This document shows, piece by piece, positions 1-13,100 of a stretch of 64,000 nucleotides of DNA; within the stretch, counting starts at the first letter, position 1; each line of letters starts with the position of its first letter. The notes under the pieces were generated by a model. It made no database searches and had not been told where the DNA came from. It saw only the letters and a list, made by a program, of their open reading frames with translations. A program made the position numbers and the translations under genes. The stretch comes from Alligator mississippiensis (taxonomy: Eukaryota > Chordata > Crocodylia > Alligatoridae). The stretch spans positions 87,050,261-87,114,260 of the forward strand of contig NC_081829.1 of assembly GCF_030867095.1 (NCBI RefSeq), written 5' to 3'.

Positions 1-2482
1 ATAATGACTTTGCACGCTTCAGATGTGTTCCAGCACTTGCTGGCAAACAAAGGCAGGGGAGTCCGTAGTTTACAGGTACAGCATCCTGCAAGTATTTTGT
101 AAATTCAAAAAAAAAGATAAATTTGGGGTTTTGACTTGGTCCAGCAACAAGAAAGCATAAAATCTGGGTAAATAAACTAAATGCTAGGGAGACTAGGGGA
201 AAGTAAAAAATAAATTTAAAAGGCTTAAGATAAAACTGTCAAATATTTGTGTCTCTCTACTATTAATATTTCAATATTATACTGTGCTTTTTGAGGCTGC
301 TAAAGTACTCTGACATTTAAATAATGGTACCTGGTGACAGGCAACATTAAAGGGAATGCAATTACTGTATCCTTACACATAATTTCTTACATGCAAATAT
401 TTATTTCATTAGAAGACACAGTAGATATAGAATTAGGGGCAACAGTATTTAATCAGGTGGTAGATAAAATCATTAATATTTTAAGACCACAATGGCGAGT
501 CATTATGAGGTGGCCAGCTCAGCTGAAAGTTGATAATGAGATATAAGAAAAAAGGTAAAAGAATATGAATCCAGTGCATGCTAACAGGAAAAAAGATGTA
601 ATGTAGTAAACTAGAAATGATTATGAAGGGGTGGCAGTGGAGTGTGAGTAGGTTTAAAATGTAGATATAAAGCAGTAGCTAGGCACCATACTAATGCTGT
701 GCTAGGGTGCATAAAGGAAGGAAAACCAATATTGGAAGGTGAAGATGAATTTTGAATGCCATCATATAAGCTATTAAGAAGCAATAGCAGTGGAAAAGAC
801 AGGCACAGCAAGCCTAAAGTTTTCCCGATTTGTCAGAATTTTTCCTTGCTGTGAAAAGGAGTTCAATGGGGCCAGCAGCATAAGATATGCAAGTTACACC
901 ATCCTGAGGATAATCACTTTTTTCCATGTATGGTTTAAAATGTAATTTAAAAAAAATGATTATCTTTGCTCTTCTGAAGGCAATTTTATAAATGCACAAG
1001 TAGAGGGGAGGTGTCTCAGAAAATCTCCATTTCTGTATTTCTATGGCACCAAATACCAGTGAGAAAGCAGAGCCCCATAAATCCACCAAGACACTTAAGC
1101 GCCTTGTCACTCAGTCAATTCATATCCTCCAAGTTTGGCAGGCAGACTCCCAATACAATGCACGAGGTAAAGGAGACACTCTGAAATGGGATCCTTGAAC
1201 ACAGCACGCTGCATGGGAAGCTGTCCAAGCCAGGAGAAAGGCTGGACACAGCTGCCACCTCACCAAAGCCACTAGGAATCTGACTACAGGCTTGAGGAAT
1301 CCTCACCCGTGAGCCTTTGCTGGAGGTCCGCTGCAATCGTGTGTCCATCTCACAGGTGGATCCACGGTTTCCTCAACAGAGGTGCAGGAGCAATGACTGG
1401 GGCTGCACAGGTGGCAACACTCCCTGCTCCCAGCCTCTGCTGGCTTCCACCAGCAATCCTGCTCAGCAGCACATCCTCTTCCCACCCACTCCCGCCTCCC
1501 CCACTGCCCCTGGTTAACCCATGGGCAGGGTAAATGCTCCTAAGCCAGGCTTGGCCAGGAACAGTGGCAGTGGGGGCGCTAAGCTTGCTTCCAGGCTAGC
1601 AGAAACACCCAAGGAGATGGGGGGGGAGTGCACCCACTGCCACCACCACCATTAATGTCCCTAACTAAACCAGCTTCCCGTGCGGCCTGGCTGGAACACG
1701 CCCCGCCGCCCCACGCAATCAGATGGGGACAAGCAACTACTCTGAAAGATGAAGGAATGGAAGAAGACAAGAGATGCTTCTGAACATGGAGGAGAAGGCA
1801 GGTTGGGGATGGAAATTCATGGATGGTCTGAAAGGGAGGTGTCACTGTGCTACCATATGCCCTCTGGATAGGCCCCTGCTCCATCCCATTATATTCAATG
1901 TATACAGAGGTTACACATGCCCAGCTTATGCAAGACTTCAGCAGTTTAACAAATGCCCACCAGCAGACACTTTAGACGGCTAAAGTCCTTAGAGATTAGA
2001 CTACCATTGGGAAAGCGTTTGGAGTTTCTCTGTGGCACCTAAACGTTCAATGTAGGCACCAAAGTCTTAGCTTTCAAAATGTATGCACACACACCTTCCC
2101 AACAACCCGAAAAAACCTGCCTCAAAAACATACAGCCTACGGAGCTAAAAATCGAGAATTACCAAGTGCAAAAATAGCACAGCAGTTAAATGCATTCTCT
2201 TGCTTGAGCACTATCTCCTATAACGTATTTTCTAGTGCTCTACAGGCTTAAACGGTATTCTGGACTGGCACTGTGGGATATCATATTTATTGATTCAATG
2301 GCTTCTAGACAGCATCTTTACCATTTAGCATTTACTTAAAAGATTTCTTCTTCTGGTTGCCTGCTCTGAAGACAGGAGTAATAAAAGACTTGTTCATGGG
2401 CAATTAAAAATTCTGGTCAAAAGATGCCCCACTACTTCCAACAGGTTTTGCACAGTTGTGCCTCACCAACAACACTGCTATA
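1..2482. other. Intergenic, no gene recognised
   Basis: AT-rich sequence up to about 1130, then a more GC-rich stretch (about 1190-1900) likely to be repeat-derived. Short open frames have no recognisable similarity and no splice-supported structure. Confidence 0.6.
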
Positions 2483-3247
2483 CAGGTTTCCCTCCCTTTA
2501 TGCTGTACAAGAGTTCCTAGAAAATGGCACGTAACTCAAACTCACATAAAGGAATCCACTTTACAATGTAACAAATAGACCTCAGCTGTACCGACCCCCA
2601 GACCAATTTCTACCATTTTTACAAGACAATTTTGGTACTCACCAACAGCAGACAGTATACACAAGTGCAGGGTGGCTGGGACTAAGGGGGTTCAGCCCCC
2701 GCAAACACGGGACCGCAGACTCCGGGCAGCTGCAGGAAGGGTAGTGATGGGTGTGCACACAGCTGGGATCACAGCCAGGCAGAGGCAGCTGCTGCTGCTG
2801 CGCGCTGCACTTTGCACCCAGCTGCAGCTGCCCTGGAAGCAGTGCCGCTGGGCTGTGCTGCGCCCCCTGCCCGCCCAGTGGCGGGACACATGTGGCATCA
2901 TGCCACTCCTGGGGCAGCTGCAGCTCCAGAAGCACAAGCACCAGCTGCCCTGAGCGGTGGCCGCAGACGCTGCTGCCAGGCAGCTTCATGGCTCCCAGCT
3001 CCAAGGGCACCACACTGGGCTGCAGGGACCGACGCTGTAGCCTGGCCCGGGCAACACCACCCGACTCAGCCTATGGCATCACTCCTACAATGCACCACAC
3101 AAAGCAGCTGACTGTGGGCTTCTACCACACCAACTGCATAAGAATGAATTTACCTTGAATATAACCAAATTTTTCTATTAAAAGGGTTATTGCATAAGCG
3201 TGAATTTGCACATCCAGAACCGATAAAGCATAAAGCAAGGAAACCTG
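2483..3247. mobile_element. Pogo/Tigger-like TIR element, CAGGTTTCCCTC ends, copy 1
   Basis: It starts CAGGTTTCCCTCCCTTTATG and ends GCAAGGAAACCTG, with TA on each side as in mariner/pogo insertions. The inside is GC-rich with CAGCTG-dense stretches; open frames there are low-complexity chance frames. Confidence 0.82.
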
Positions 3248-3297
3248 TATTAAGTTCTGGCCGGTTACGAATGGGACTAAATCCAGCTTGTTATTTC

Positions 3298-3336
3298 AAT
3301 AAAGCCAATGGGATTAAAAAAAAAAAAAAAAAAAAA
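3298..3336 (+). repeat. AATAAA followed by a 21-A tract
   Basis: AATAAA at 3298-3303 precedes a run of 21 A at 3316-3336, resembling the tail of an inserted transcript copy. No parent gene was recognised, and the element at 2483-3247 lies immediately upstream. Confidence 0.5.
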
Positions 3337-5877
3337 TCAGGAAGTTTGTTACTCTAGTAAGCAGAAATAAATTGGTACATACAGGGGTCAAATAACTTGC
3401 AATTTTTAAAGTCAATGTTTACAACACAACACAACACACATTTTCAACTGATGGAGATTATGTTCTCAAAAATGTCCCCTCCCACTCCAAATAGTTGCTT
3501 ACCTTGTCTTTTTATTAAGTCTAGGGAGGTAAAAAGAAATAAGTACAAATTCTTTGGAATTAGAAACTGTTATTAGCTTTAAAATATGCAAGTAACATAC
3601 AACAGAAAAATTATTACTGTTAACAAATGAAGCAGTTATTTCCTTTCATAATAATGAACAAAATCAAAAAGCAAGCTGAATTCCCATTAGAATTTGGCTT
3701 TAGTATAAAAGTAGAAGTCATATGCAATATTCTCTAGAGTTTTTTTTCCCATTAAATTTATTTGGTTTGCCTTTACGTATTCACTTCAGCACACTGCACA
3801 CATTCAACATAGCTGAAGATTCTCAGAAACCTTTACATCTTATATGCTTTGGTATTTTATCCTGTACTAGGGGTAACGTGACCTGAATACCATTTGTAAG
3901 GATCTGAAAGCTGTTGAGAAACTTTGTTTAATACTGAAGGGCTTGGGTTTTTCCATGTGTTGTACCATCAGGCAAAAGGCTCCGCTCTCAGTTTCTGGTG
4001 ATATTTTTTGGTTAAGTGAAAATAAAGTGGAAGGAAAACTTTACTGTAGTAAACATTGAACCAAATGTTCAGAATGAGGAAGTGACACCACGAGCATCCA
4101 AATAGTCAGAATACAAATTAAAATCACCAATGGGACATGTACAAAACCTTGCTGTAAAGATCAACTGACATTAGAGTATTTTAATTATACTAACCAAAAA
4201 TATATACACAAAAATGTGTTTTATACATATACTTTAAAAAAGCCAAACAAACAACTGTGTTCCATGAGAATCCACTATGTAACCATTAGCAAAATGCATC
4301 TACTGTAGCAACAGAAGCAAATTTTGGCAGCATTAGGGTTATAGGTACTTACTATTAAGAAAATGAGAAACAGCTTGCATTAAAAGTTGAAGCCAGAAGG
4401 AAGTTACAGTGGTCACAGAGAAACAAATCTATAAAACCTCATCCCATCCAACTCCCACTGATTTCAGTAGATGAAAATGGAGCGCGGGTCATAGGCCTTG
4501 ACTCTGCCTGTTGGATTTTGCTCTCACAAGCTTCAAATAGTCTCTACATTCATCTACATTTTCTCACAAGGCAGTAGCCACTAGGCCACACTAAAATCTA
4601 CATAATTACTAAATTGAAATGATATTTGATATCTTTGTTCCCTGAATCATTTACATAACAAGTTATATGAAGGCTGAACCAACTGCAACAAACTTCTGGC
4701 ATTTTCTACAGCAAAAAGTCATTTTACCTCTATCAGAAGAAAACTCCTTCAACAGAGGCTTGAAAAGGTTTTATAAAATCTCAGTATTAAGCTTACAGTA
4801 GTAAGAAATTGGTTCTGGTCACCTGTCTTAGTAAATACAAACAGCTAGATGTCATTTGTACTAAAGCAGCTTATGACTAAAATTCACATTTTGTTTTTAA
4901 AAGATGGAACAACAGTTGTTTTAAGAAAAGCAGATTATTCCCATTTCTCAACAAGTCCTTACTTTAATTCGGAACATACTGCCTTGATGGACACTAGATG
5001 TCTGATAGCCAAATGAAACAGCAGAGACGGAGGGGCAGAAATAATAGTTTGCATGCCACAAATATGCTTCACTGGTCACTTATATTTGGCAAGTGTACAA
5101 TTAAGCTGATTTACAAAGGTTGAAATAGTGTCATTCCAATTACGTGGACCAAACAGTGGTGCTGAGCTTTTCAACGTTCTCAATTTTCTTGAAGTGAAAC
5201 AAGGAGGCAGTAATCCAAATCCAAGAGCTTTGGGCTGACAGAAGAGGCTGCCATTGACAGTCTGATTCCTGCTCCATCATCTGTGACTAGGGAAATACTG
5301 GGAGTTCTTCAAATCGGTTTTTCAGCAGGTCAGCCACAACACTGACAGCAGATCAACTGCGGAAAGACAAAACAAAATACCCTCACACACACGCATAAAA
5401 GTTTAAACAGATGATTTTCTAGTTTCACACTGCTACAAGTGTGAAAAAATAGACAGGTTAATGTTCTTTTTGAAAAGAAAGAAACCAATTAAGAACACAC
5501 AAACACCTTTCATTGCTTTTTAAAAAACATCCCAAGTTTTGTATTTTGTGGATTCATTCTACTGATGAGAATTATGAAAGTAAAATGGGAGAGATGGCGG
5601 TATGGTAATGGAAGTTACCCAGCTCCATTCGCAAATAATAATACCCAACCCCACAACCCGAAAACCTGAACTTTAAATATGACCCTACCTTCTGACCATG
5701 AAGATGCTTTCATTATATAATTAATTCTATTTTACCTCATTTGACACAAGTGCTATAGTATTTGAAGCCAGAGTTTAGGAGCTCTGAATTTACAGAAATT
5801 ATAACGTATCTTTTGTGTCTTTTGGAGGAGACTTAGGGAACACCTCCCCGTCCCCACCAAAAAAAGAGAGAAAATTT
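3337..5877. other. Unique AT-rich DNA downstream of SEC23IP
   Basis: No coding frame or clear repeat is visible. It could include distal SEC23IP 3' UTR on the minus strand (reverse-strand AATAAA matches occur, for example at 3757-3762), but no polyadenylation site can be assigned. Confidence 0.5.
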
Positions 5878-6682
5878 TAGGGGTGCACCGATAGAGACTT
5901 TTTGGGCCAATACCAATGGCCGATTTTGAAGGAGCCATGTCAGCCAATATCAATCCGATTCCAATATGCAGCTTGGAGACCAGCATCAGGCTGGCAAGTC
6001 TGTTGTGGGGAAAGGAGTTGGGGGAGGGAAGGAGTGTGGGAGGGGGCAGATCGAGGGCTGGGGCCAGGACAGCGCTGGGTTCTTATCGGTGGAGGCTGGG
6101 CCAGGCTGTGCGCAGGGTGGGCAGTGGTGACACTAGAAGGGGGGGCTGCAGCAACCCCAAAATTCACCCTATTCCCCGCCCCCTGAAGCCCTGCTTCCAG
6201 AACCGCTGCCACTCGCCCCAAGGGTAGCCCACCCCAGCCCACCCTCCTCCCCCCCTAGGAAGAACCCAGTGCCGTTCTGGCCCCAGCCTGCAATGGCAGC
6301 CCAACGGGCATGTCCCCCATGCCTTCCTGGGGTGCATGTAGCAGTGGGAGCTGCCCCCCCGCACCCCTCAGACAATCCATGACTCTGTCCCACACCCCAC
6401 CCCACCCTGGCTGTGCAGCGCCTGCCCCTGCCCCACTCCCTTCCTCACCACAGGGGCCTCTATCTGCCCCCCACCATGCCCCTTCCCTCCCCCCACAACA
6501 GAAATACCAGCCAATGCTGCTCTCCAAGCCACCAGGCTGCACTCCTGGCCATGTGCATGCACAGCGTATTTATTGGACATATTATCAGCCACATCAAGCA
6601 AAAAAAGCCAACTGCCAATACTTTCAATTTTCCCTATATCGGTGCCAATCCAATATGGGACCAATGTATCAGTTCAACTCTA
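5878..6682. mobile_element. TIR element, TAGGGGTGCACCGATA family, copy 1 (downstream of SEC23IP)
   Basis: An 805-bp element starting TAGGGGTGCACCGATAGAG and ending TATCAGTTCAACTCTA, flanked by a perfect 8-bp duplication GAAAATTT at 5870-5877 and 6683-6690. AT-rich arms containing CCAATA/GGCCGA phrases enclose a very GC-rich core (about 6000-6540). The 8-bp duplication suggests a hAT-like transposase. The family could not be named from sequence alone. Confidence 0.9.
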
Positions 6683-9600
6683 GAAAATTTAAGTTGTCTA
6701 AAATAGCTATGATGAAATAAATAAAAAGAAAATAGCAGCAATTCAGATGCCACCATTACAGTAGAGTAACTAGGAGTGGATGAGAGGGGCACCAACCCCT
6801 GGGTGCTGACTTAGGAGGAGCGCCAAAATCTTCCTCAAACTGACATTACAGTCTACACCACACTGCTACTGATTTACAAACAAGAGCCAGGGCATCCAGA
6901 GCATGTGCAGGCAGCACCAGCAGCAACTGGAGACTCATTACAACTCCTGTGCCTCTCCTACAGGGTTTGCCCAGGGTATAAACTCTGCTTGTTATACTAC
7001 TGCATCACTAAAACTATTCAGGAGTCAAAAAATTATACCTGCAAGTGCCAGCTATATAAAGCACCTTATGAAAAAAAATGATTATATCTTGACATCATTT
7101 TCTATTTCAATTAAGCTATACTTCTGTGCTTCTGGAAATCACATTATTATTATTCTCGGATAGCATAGGTTCAGGACTTTATTCCTTAAACCATGAGAAA
7201 TCCACATCTTGTAGACCCTGCAGCATCACAGTTATTCCAGATATATATTTTACAATGTATTACAGTCAATTCATAAGCAATCATAATTCATAACCCAGAC
7301 TTTTCCAAAAGACAGATTCAGGAATTGAAAATACCTACCAACATCCCACATATTTTACAAAATAAAAGCTTTATGACTTTATGGAACCTGGAAATTTTTC
7401 CTTTGCTCAGTCTACCTCAACAATGGAACAGAAAAAGATCTTCTTCCAGATCTCACAGAGTGAAAAGACCTGCGTCCACACTGCATTGATTGAGTTTTAT
7501 CTATTTCACATATTAAAGACTTAACAAAACCTTAAAAGCTCTGAAACTTCAAAATACTGCAGAAATTTGATTGTTCTCACTAGCCTAAGAAAATCCTAAC
7601 TTTTCTTCCCACAGAAGGATTTCTTGAAGGTGCTTTATATTGTGTAAGCAAAACCTTTTTGTTATTGAAAAAAAAAAAATCAAGGGAAGACATGGAATAT
7701 TGTTACTTTTTTTTTTTTAATTAAGGGACAGAATACTCTGCCAGCCAGGACACTTGGACTTTAACCCTGGTCTCACATGCTTACTGACTAGCCAAGGGCT
7801 GGGATACCCCCTAATAGATCCTAAAGCAATTACATCTGATCCCACACTCCTGACTGACTGTTGTTCGTTAGGCAAGAGAGGATCAGGCTACAATATCTCA
7901 ACCTCACATGTTCTTTCCTTTGCATGGAAATTGATGTCTATTAGCTGAAGCTCAAAAATCAAAGACTGTGTATTTGTTGTAGCATGAATTGCGACTAAAC
8001 AAGCCAAAAACATGGGTATTGAGAACCATTTCAGTAATTTTTTTAGTCCATAAGGGGAACCATTTAAGAAGCAAAAGTAGAGAAAGCAACTCTACAATTA
8101 TAATGACTTGATGTGTTCTATATAGCATCTAAATAACTGATAAGCAATTGTGTGGCTAAGCAGTAGTTTCAAGTCTGGTTTTTCATTTTATTCTGCTACA
8201 CTTACCAAAAAAAAAGGAAAAAAAGAAAGAAAAAAATAAGTACAGTTGATCGGCTACGACATTTCAGCAAAACAGACCAGCACTGACATTAGGCCAGTGC
8301 AGAATGCCCGTCAGCAATCATTTATAGTGGCTATTTGATACTCTGAGTACCAGAAGCATTCTATTATAAAAGCCTATTATTAGGATTGTACAAGCTGCAC
8401 TTCAGGCATGTGGAATACTCCTGAACATTCAGATACTTTCCCTGAGTACTGAAACCCCTGAGCTCTTACTAAACTGGGAGAGCATCAGCATCTCTGGATT
8501 TTTATTGGTAACTGTAAGCATGAGGAATTAGAAATTTTTTTCTAGACTTTCCAGAAAGTAAGTTTTTTCTTTGTTTTTTAATATTTTCATATTCCTAATG
8601 GTCACTAACTGAAAATGAGATCAAAGCAATTGCCACTGAACACAAGTGTGATTTCACTGAGCCACAACCAAGAGAGAAAAATAAGCTCCCCGTTTTATTG
8701 ATTTCTGCAGCTGTTACTGTCTCGGTTGCTTTAAGTCCAACAATTAGCACAAAAGACCCAAAACAAAAAGGCAGAAAGCTAAACAATATGGTGCCTGACT
8801 GGAGTCCAAGCTCTACCTCATACCTCGTGCATAGCAGGAGAAATTCTCAGACTGAGGACACTCAACTGGAAAACTTAATTCTTAGATATGTTCTGTACTA
8901 GAGATAATCTTTATACACAATGTGCGCATCTACACATGCACATTTACTGCGCAGTAACCTAAATTACTGTGCAGTATGGGCACGCAACTACACATGTACA
9001 CCAGTACTGCACAATAAATATAGTGACTTATGCCGACTTGGGTATAAATTTGATACCTGCATCATGCACACATGTAGACACCTTACTATGCAGTAACACT
9101 GCGTATGTGGCCTGACTTCAGTCCACACACACTGTTACTGTGCTGTAATGCCTGCCGTGTACATGCCGGCCTAAACCCTCTAACTGCACAGTAATTTACT
9201 GTGCAGTAAATTTAACGCACAGTAAATGCACATGTAGACACACCCAATATAGAGTGTATTTTATAGTTTCTTTTTGAAGGGATCTAAATTTTCCCAGGAG
9301 TCTAATTTATGCTGCAATTCTCAAAGCTCTGTAGTGTTACTAGCCAAGTTAGTCTACTGAATAAAAAAAATACATTAAATGGTCAAGTATAAAACTTTTA
9401 TACAATAGCTTGAGTTCAATGTTTTACAGTTTACTCCAGCAGAGTACTTACAGCATTTCACATTTAAGATTTTATGCATTTGCCCAGGCAGGGGACCTTT
9501 TTAAAAGGAAAGTCATTCAGCTTTCCCCAACTCCCCAGCAAACACGCACTTTAACAGTGGGTGGAATATCACTATAGCTATAACTACAATTTGTACACTG

Positions 9601-10029
9601 CAGTGACACTGAACAGTTGGGATTGCTTTTCAATTTACTGCATTATACAAAGAATTTCCCCATGACCACTGTTACTATAAGCAGGTTCCACTAACTATAT
9701 TTAGATATTCTCTATACAACTGTGGTGGGAAAGAATGGTGGGGGAAAAATACAGCTCACGTCAGGCTGATTCTTGCTCTCAGCTGTAGCAAAAGCTCTGG
9801 TCTAATCTACCCTTTTGAAGGGGCAGACAGAAGAAGCAAAATGTATGCATAAACCTAGAAATTACTTTTTACAGTATTCGAAAGAAATTGTCTAACTCTC
9901 TGCTTCACACTGTAGATTTTAGAGGAAAGAGGAGAGTAAGTTATCTCTGGTACCATTCTCACTAAATTATACTGGGATAATGATGAGAAATAATACTAGG
10001 ACAAGCTTACAAAGTCAGGGACCCTTCCA
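6683..10029 (-). other. SEC23IP: SEC23IP 3' UTR and downstream DNA, extent unknown
   Basis: The sequence after the stop codon is AT-rich and mostly unique except for the foldback element at 8921-9245. Reverse-strand AATAAA candidates occur near 7176 and 8694, but none is decisive. No other gene is seen. Confidence 0.5.
8921..9245. mobile_element. Foldback element with CTACACATGCA ends (SEC23IP 3' side)
   Basis: The left arm GCATCTACACATGCACATTT pairs with the right arm AAATGCACATGTAGACAC. The inside has more self-complementary units such as AATTTACTGTGCAGTAAATT. Edges are approximate because no duplication was read. Confidence 0.7.
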
Positions 10030-10111
10030 TCAGTGTTGTGGCTGTTCAGGACTGATGTTCATAGTTCTGTATATCTCTTTGAGAAGCAGCAAGGCAGTAT
10101 CTTCAGATTCC
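10030..10111 (-). CDS. SEC23IP: SEC23IP coding exon 18 and stop codon
   Basis: The last coding exon encodes [20 protein letters not shown] then PEQPQH and TGA, the exact human C-terminal ending. The acceptor is TTACAG. The 3' UTR continues leftwards from 10029; its polyadenylation site could not be fixed by eye. Confidence 0.95.
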
Positions 10112-13100
10112 CTGTAAACAGAAAAGGCTTGTTAATTATTTATAAATCAACTTTATTTCTTCAGAGACACACCTCACCTTAACCTATAGCACATTTGGTA
10201 TCTGTAGAAAAAAATACACATGCAACATGATCTTCCTGATCACTGAGGCTCATAACCTCTCTCACTGGACTTGTCAAGTTGCCATTTGCCTCTCATCTAG
10301 GCTTTCATTTGCATTCTTTCCTCTTGATCCCCACTGCTAACAGGGCTGGTGTCTTATCTTTTGTGACAGGTTAGAGCAATTAAGTCCTTCCTGTCCTCAC
10401 TACTTCACTTCTCCTTTAATATGCTGCAACTAAAAATCTTCTTCGTTGTCATATCCACCACTTCAATATTATTCTTCTGCTTGAATTCCTCCATTTTGGT
10501 ATCCCATCACAGTTGCTGTCCTAAAGTTCCTGTTCCAGCACATACCCTGCCAACATCTCATCTATCAAGCCTTCAACTTGTATTTTTCTGATTTTTACCC
10601 CAAAGTCAGAATTCAGAATATCCTTCCCAAGTCTCTGAACAAACCTCTCCTGGTGGGCAGGTACCACACTTATACTTTCAGGATATGCTATCAGGCCCAA
10701 TCAGAACGTTACGCATGCATATGTTACATAATTGTATAAAATAATCATTCTCCTGCCCAAACCAAGAACAATTCAAATGGCATAGTATCTCATTATACTC
10801 CTCTCCTCCTCCTTAATCACAGGCTGTTACAGAACCTCATCTTATATTCTGAGGGCTAAGGCCTCTCCCCAAGAAACTGACTTGTCTGTAAGATGTTACA
10901 CGCATCTATGGCTATTACAAAATAAAAATGAAATGTTCAATTTAAAATATTTTTTTTAAATCAAATATGTAAATATTAGACAGTGAATGGCAAACGTGCT
11001 TTTGCAATTGCCACTGATGGCTATAACGAGCATGACAAGAGCCTTAATGTAAAGCTACCACACAATTCCACAAAGAGGACAATCTGAATTCTTGGGTCAT
11101 TAGCCACTGCACTGCTCTTACTCAGATTATGCAAAAGAATAACAAATTTTTAGGCAGGTAACTATAACTACAGACTGCCACCTTCTGGCAAATAAATACT
11201 ACTACTTAGAATAAAGATAATACAGACAAGATGCTGCATGTCCTTGAAGAAGAAAATCACTACTATGGGAATTCATCATCAATTGCTCAGGGGAAATCCA
11301 ATGACTAGAGGCAAATAGTTGATACTGCTCATAGACATAACGACTGGAGCATCAATCTGAATATCCCATATGCTGTCAGCAATTGATTTACCATGCTTTA
11401 AAAATCAGGGGTGTCAAATTCATCTGGCCCCGTTAGGCAGATGAATGGCACAGGATCGACTCATGGGCTGGATCAAACTATGCCCCTCCCATGCCTGCTC
11501 CAGCACAGGCAGCATCCACTAGGTTAGTCAAGGACACTGGCCCAAGTGAGCGCAGCAGGCAGCACACACCCCAGATGCGGCATGTAGGGATGGTCAGGCA
11601 CAGCAAGAGGGGCAGTACCAGGGGATGGATTATGGGGCTCCGTGGGCTGGATCCAGCCCCAGGCAGTATATTTCACAGTAAGAGCCCCTGTTAGAAACAC
11701 TAAGAGACTCAATAAAGTTTGATTTCAAGCTTCTTGCTTTATTTTTTAAACTATTTATTTTATTTTCCAGAAGCACTTTGGCACATGCTAGTAAGCACCT
11801 ACTTGTGTCTCTGACTATAAAAATTACAAAGCTAGTTTTATTTAGCAAAGAGGAAAAACAAATTGGAAATAGCTCGTTTAGTTTCCTTTTGTTGAGTCAA
11901 GTATCAACTGCCCTTTGCAACAAGATGCAATCATTTGGTTTCTGAGGATCAGATGTTGCTCATTTTATATAGAAGCTGTGTTATCAAATACAGTTTATGT
12001 ACCATCTGAAAATAAACAGGCAATTCCACATATATGGAAGATTTATGCATGTTATTGCACAATTATAAAGATGCACAAAGTGAGCAATTAAGAATGTGTA
12101 AGAGAAAAAAAAGCAGACTGATAGCTTTCTTAATAGTGTATTGCATGGCTGATTATATGTTGATATTGAAATCTGCTCATTTTATATTCATGTGCCATAA
12201 ACAGTTTTGATGGCAATATGAGCAACAATGGCATGTAAGTAATGAGTTATAAAACAAGATCTACCATGACAATGTTTCTTTTAATTTTTATTGTTGTTGT
12301 TGAACTCTCATGACAGTGTCACTACCCCCCTATTTATTCCCACACACAATAAGTTTTGGTGCTCTACTGTCATTTCTTCAGGAAGAGTGATTTGAAAAAA
12401 ATGTAGTTATCAAAATGTTCACGGTGCTCCCATCTTGCTTGGAAAATGATCATTGTTACAAGCATGTGTTGTGTGTATCCAGTTCAGAACAGGGGTAAAG
12501 TGAAGGCAAAGCATCCTACTGGAGAAAGGAATATAAATTTGTTTTTGTGGTAAAAGCTGTTCACATTTCAGGAAAAAAAGATAACAATGCTGTGTAGATA
12601 GCTTCGTGTACTTTTGAGAGTGACATTCAATGATAACCTCGGGTGCGGGGACAGGAATTAAAGGACTGGATGGTTTCAAAGCAACAATACCATACACACA
12701 CCAAAAATACCATGACAAGTAGAATAGACTGAAAACACCATCTGTAAGATAGGTCAGTCTATAAATAAAAGTGTGCAGTCACAGAAACTTAAGATATCCA
12801 GAAAGGGAACCCTATTAAAGAGCTGACTCTTTCAATAAAGAATTAAAAGAATTCCTAACTTAGCAGGGTTAAAAAGGGATAAATTACAAACAAAGAAAAA
12901 TGAAATCAGAATTCAGGCCAGGAGGCTCAGATGGAGCAAGAATGTTTTCAGAGAGATGGGCAGATGGCCTAAAGTAAGTCTTCCAATTTCTAACTTGTTC
13001 GAGTAGTGTGTACAAATTCCATGTGAATGCACACAGGCAATATTTAAATCAGAAGTCTAAGATTTAAAAAGCAGTCCAGCATTCCCCTGATAAGGTGCTT

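Noticed and set aside
334-546. A 70-codon frame near the window start
   Set aside because: AT-rich intergenic sequence, no family similarity, no splice or promoter support.
6000-6540. Several long overlapping open frames in GC-rich sequence
   Set aside because: They lie inside the GC-rich core of a TIR element, appear on both strands, and are low in complexity; they are chance frames.
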